Below are positions 61,096-64,000 of a DNA stretch of 64,000 bases, piece after piece. The notes beneath the pieces were generated by a model. It made no database searches, had not been told where the DNA came from, and saw only the letters and a list, made by a program, of their open reading frames with translations. A program made the position numbers and the translations under genes. Within the stretch, counting starts at the first letter, position 1. Every line of letters begins with the position of its first letter. Source of the DNA: Roseiarcus sp963807735 (lineage in GTDB: Bacteria > Pseudomonadota > Alphaproteobacteria > Rhizobiales > Beijerinckiaceae); NCBI GenBank assembly GCA_963807735.1, contig CAWEDI010000019.1:440530-504529 (forward strand), read 5' to 3'.

Positions 61096-62547
61096 ATGAC
61101 CATCGTCGAGCAGCTCGCGGATTTCTCCCACCGGACCCGGTTCGCCGATCTCCCGCCGCAGGTCGTACACGAGGCCAAACGGATCGTGCTTGACTCGCTC
61201 GGCTGCGCACTCGCCGCGGTCGATGAGCCGAAGACGGTCGCGGGCATTCAATATGCGCGGTTGATTGGCGCCGGCTCTCACGAGGCGACGGTCATCGGCT
61301 TCCCCGAACGCCTGTCGAGCATCGGCGCGTCTTTCGCCAACGGGGAGGCGATCAACGCGCTGGACATGGACGCGGTGCTGCCGCCCGGCCATGTGACGCC
61401 CTATGTCGTGCCGCAGATACTTGCCGTCGCCGAAAGCGTGGGGCTTTCGGGTCAGGATATCCTCACAGCGACGGCGATCGCGCACGAAATTCCCAACCGC
61501 ATCGGCAAGGCGATGGACTATCTTCGCGACGTCAAGGACGGCGTCGTCGATACGCCGGCGGTGATCGGCTACAGTTGCTCGATCTTCGGCGCCGTCGCCG
61601 CCATCGCCAGGCTTCGGCGCTTGCCGGCCAGCACCATCGCCGACGCGCTCGGCATCGCCGGCAACATCTCGCCCGTCAATTCCCACCGCGCGTGGGTAGA
61701 GCACACGCCGAGCACTACGATCAAATATCTTCACGCCGGCGCGCTGACCCAATCTTCTTTCATCGCTTCCTACATGGCGGAATTCGGCCATCGCGGCGAC
61801 TTGCAAATCCTCAACGATGCGGAATTCGGTTATGCGCGCTTCATCGGCTCCAAACGCTGGGAGAAGGCTTGCATCGTCGATCGGCTCGGCGAGGTCTGGG
61901 GCTTCCCAAGGGAGATGAGCTACAAGCCCTACCCACACTGTCGTATCCTGCACGCGCTGCTCGACGCGCTGACCGAGATCGTCGAGACCAACGACATCAG
62001 ACCCAACGAGATCGACCGCATCGAGGCCTGGGTGGAAGGCATCTGCGAAAGGCCGATCTGGTGGAACCGCCGCATCGAACATGTCCAGGACGCGCAGTTC
62101 AGCATCGCGCATGGCGTGGCGGTCGGCGCCCATCGCGTGAAGCCTGGAAAGGCCTGGCAGGATCCGAGCTTCGTGTTTTCGGACTCGGTCATGCGGCTGA
62201 TGAACAAGGTCGAGCACAAGGTCCATCCGCGCTATGTCGAATGGCTCGTCAGCGACCCCGCGAGCCGCCCCGCCTACGTTGAGGTCTTCGCGCGCGGTCG
62301 CAGCTTTGCCGCGGAGCGGCGCTATCCGCGCGGCTCCAACAGCGTCGCCGAGCCAGGCTTCGCGCTCAGCGACGCGGAACTTACGGCGAAGTTCCTGCAC
62401 AACGCCGACGGCGTGATTGCGAAGAGCGCCGCCGAGCGCATCGTCGAACTGGTCATGGATCTCGACTCGGTCCCAGATCTCAGAACCCTGATGCGCCTAA
62501 CGGCCGCCCTTCGCGCGGCGCCAGCGCGCGCGGAGAGGGTCGCCTAG
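61096..62547 (+). CDS. MmgE/PrpD-family protein, second copy
   Basis: The 483 aa product starts MTIVEQLADFSHRTRFADLP after GGAGG. Family blocks are RIVLDSLGCALAAVDEPKTV, EAINALDMDAVLPPGHVTPY (the equivalent of the H-G-x-x-x-D-D region), VIGYSCSIFGAVAAIARLRR, SHRAWVEHTPSTTIKYLHAG and MSYKPYPHCRILHALLDALT. Probable reactions are dehydration, decarboxylation or epimerisation of a polycarboxylate. It is only distantly similar to the 38301 protein, so they are likely different steps. It is followed by the convergent aldehyde dehydrogenase after 162 bp with no gene. Confidence 0.88.
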   Translation: MTIVEQLADFSHRTRFADLPPQVVHEAKRIVLDSLGCALAAVDEPKTVAGIQYARLIGAGSHEATVIGFPERLSSIGASFANGEAINALDMDAVLPPGHVTPYVVPQILAVAESVGLSGQDILTATAIAHEIPNRIGKAMDYLRDVKDGVVDTPAVIGYSCSIFGAVAAIARLRRLPASTIADALGIAGNISPVNSHRAWVEHTPSTTIKYLHAGALTQSSFIASYMAEFGHRGDLQILNDAEFGYARFIGSKRWEKACIVDRLGEVWGFPREMSYKPYPHCRILHALLDALTEIVETNDIRPNEIDRIEAWVEGICERPIWWNRRIEHVQDAQFSIAHGVAVGAHRVKPGKAWQDPSFVFSDSVMRLMNKVEHKVHPRYVEWLVSDPASRPAYVEVFARGRSFAAERRYPRGSNSVAEPGFALSDAELTAKFLHNADGVIAKSAAERIVELVMDLDSVPDLRTLMRLTAALRAAPARAERVA

Positions 62548-62709
62548 AGCCACTTGCAAATGGCAAGACTCAGCGGCGCCCGCCTGTAGTGTCGCGATCT
62601 CCAGATCGGGCTTGGTCAGCCCAAGCAACGCGGTCTTGAGACCGCGTCTACAAGCGGCGCTCCGTCTCATAAGCAACAAACTCTCGCCTTCGCGCCGCCG
62701 CCGGTCGCC

Positions 62710-64000
62710 TCAGGCGATGTTCATGTAAACGACCTTCTTGTAGAGGAAGCCGTCGACATGATCGCGGCCGCCTTTCCAGCCGTAGCCACTCATCTTGTAG
62801 CCGCCGAAGCCGACGCTCGGGTCGAGCGGGCCGTAGCAATTGACCCAGATCGTTCCGGCCTTGATCCCCTGCGCCATCCGCATGGCCCGGCCGGCGTTCT
62901 CGGTCCACACGCCGCCGGCGAGTCCGAATTCCGTATCGTTAGCGAGCGCCAGCGCCTCGGCCTCATCCTCGAAGGGTATGACGGCGATGACGGGGCCGAA
63001 AATCTCCTCCCGCGCGATGCGCATCTGGTTGTGAACGCCCGTGAACACGGTCGGCTCGACGAAATATCCGTTCGCAAGGCCGCTTCCGAGTCTCTGACCG
63101 CCGTGTGAGAGGACCGCGCCTTCGCCTCTGCCGATGTCGAGATAGCGCAGCACGCGGTCGAGTTGTTTCTGCGAAGCGACGGGGCCGATCTGCGTCGCCG
63201 GATCAAGGCCGTCGCCGATCTTCAGCGTCTGGCTGAAGGCCTTCAGCCGCTCGACGAATTCGCCCTCGATGCCGCGTTGGACGAAAATGCGGGTCCCCGC
63301 CGCGCAAACTTGCCCGCTGTTGCCATAGACGCCCATCGCCGCGCCGGGGACGGCGGTTTCGAGATTGGCGTCGGCGAAGACGATGTCAGGCGACTTGCCG
63401 CCGAGTTCTAGTTGGATGCGCTTGAGGTTGCCCGTGGAGGCGGTGACGATCTTGCGCCCGGTCTCGACCGATCCCGTGAACGCGATACGGTCGACGTCGC
63501 GGTGTTCGGCGAGCGCGGCGCCGGCTGTATGGCCGTAGCCTGTCACCACATTGAGGACGCCCGGCGGCAGCCCCGCTTCGATGAGCAACTCGGAGATCCT
63601 GAGCACGGAAAGCGAAGCGTCCTCGGCGGGCTTGATGACCGCCGTGCAGCCCGTCGCCAGCGTCGGACCGATGATCCACCAGACGCTGACCAGCGGACTG
63701 TTCCACGGAATGATTCCGCCGACCACGCCGACGGGCGCCTTGAACGAAAGGGTGCTCATCCGCCCGGGCAGCGAATTGCTGCTGCTCTCCGCCGTCGCAG
63801 CGTTCGTCTGCGAGGAATAGAACAGGAGCGTCTGCGAGACCCATCGCTTGAGCGCGAGGGTGCGCGTCAGCGGCATCCCCATGTCGAGTGTCTCGATGGC
63901 GGCGAGTTCGTCGAAATTCTTTTCCAGGAGGTCATGCAGACGCAGGAACAGACGCTGCCGGTCGTAAGGCGTCCAACGGCTCCACTCGCCTTCGAAGGCG
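62710..64000 (-). CDS. NAD(P)-dependent aldehyde dehydrogenase (N-terminus beyond the right edge)
   Basis: The minus-strand frame is open to the window end, giving about 430 C-terminal residues including AFEGEWSRWTPYDRQRLFLR before the first internal ATG. The family motifs are complete: VVGGIIPWNSPLVSVWWIIG, the catalytic glutamate in IQLELGGKSPDIVFADANLE, the catalytic cysteine in GNSGQVCAAGTRIFVQ, and EEIFGPVIAVIPFEDEAEAL. It ends DGFLYKKVVYMNIA. It oxidises an aldehyde to the acid, plausibly preparing the substrate for CoA activation in this island. Confidence 0.95.
   Translation of the reverse strand, partial: AFEGEWSRWTPYDRQRLFLRLHDLLEKNFDELAAIETLDMGMPLTRTLALKRWVSQTLLFYSSQTNAATAESSSNSLPGRMSTLSFKAPVGVVGGIIPWNSPLVSVWWIIGPTLATGCTAVIKPAEDASLSVLRISELLIEAGLPPGVLNVVTGYGHTAGAALAEHRDVDRIAFTGSVETGRKIVTASTGNLKRIQLELGGKSPDIVFADANLETAVPGAAMGVYGNSGQVCAAGTRIFVQRGIEGEFVERLKAFSQTLKIGDGLDPATQIGPVASQKQLDRVLRYLDIGRGEGAVLSHGGQRLGSGLANGYFVEPTVFTGVHNQMRIAREEIFGPVIAVIPFEDEAEALALANDTEFGLAGGVWTENAGRAMRMAQGIKAGTIWVNCYGPLDPSVGFGGYKMSGYGWKGGRDHVDGFLYKKVVYMNIA

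Noticed and set aside
1..64000. tRNA, rRNA and CRISPR arrays.
   Set aside because: Reading both strands I found no tRNA-like cloverleaf, no rRNA sequence and no regularly spaced direct repeats. A covariance-model scan would be needed to exclude small RNAs.

Overview
The window is high-GC DNA with dense, mostly ATGA- or GTGA-overlapping genes. It carries an alphaproteobacterial-type porin, an interspersed palindrome typical of Hyphomicrobiales, and many CoA-dependent catabolic genes. A soil or water alphaproteobacterium of the order Hyphomicrobiales is likely (inferred from gene types and base composition, not from a marker gene).

Layout. 1-3.2 kb (minus strand): an OmpR-type response regulator, its histidine kinase and the start of an RND exporter. 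3.5-10 kb: a frameshifted porin with a clear terminator, transposase remnants, an EamA/DMT exporter and a secreted kelch-type beta-propeller protein. 10.4-14.4 kb: a bacterial RNA-repair pair, an intact hen1 (RNA 3'-terminal 2'-O-methyltransferase) translationally coupled to a polynucleotide kinase-phosphatase-ligase gene (pnkp) that is broken into about 17 reading-frame pieces but keeps its motifs in order. 14.4-16.4 kb: a REP-like palindrome and an MHS-type MFS transporter.

16.6-64 kb is one large catabolic island. It holds seven short-chain dehydrogenases, three beta-hydroxyacid dehydrogenases, three class III CoA-transferase/racemase proteins, a citramalyl/malyl-CoA-lyase-like protein, an acyl-CoA synthetase, an acyl-CoA dehydrogenase, a thiolase, an enoyl-CoA hydratase, a MaoC hydratase and a thioesterase. 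It also holds two SnoaL-like proteins, two carboxymuconolactone-decarboxylase-like proteins, two MmgE/PrpD proteins, a COG3618-like lactonase, a cupin, an aldehyde dehydrogenase and two complete ribose-type ABC importers. One permease is fused to a strictosidine-synthase/SMP-30-like propeller, and a second such propeller follows it. The content suggests uptake of a cyclic or lactone-containing compound, ring or lactone opening, CoA activation and beta-oxidation with a methyl-branched C-C cleavage. The substrate cannot be named from sequence.

The island appears to be one regulon. A dyad ATAGG-N5-CCTAT, which contains the LysR T-N11-A pattern, occurs exactly four times in promoter regions (24458, 36282, 47469, 52650), with close variants at 16594, 47009 and 61000. 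One exact copy lies 41 bp before the only LysR gene seen in the island (47524). I regard this as the most interesting new observation, followed by the permease-propeller fusion.

Two nearly complete insertion sequences, an IS1380-family element with a CTAG duplication and an IS630-family element with a TA duplication, both sit against stop codons. Frameshifts are frequent, nearly always one extra base, and clustered (12.3-14.3 and 28.2-33.2 kb). They may be sequencing or assembly errors rather than real gene decay, so broken genes below are described by their reconstructed products.
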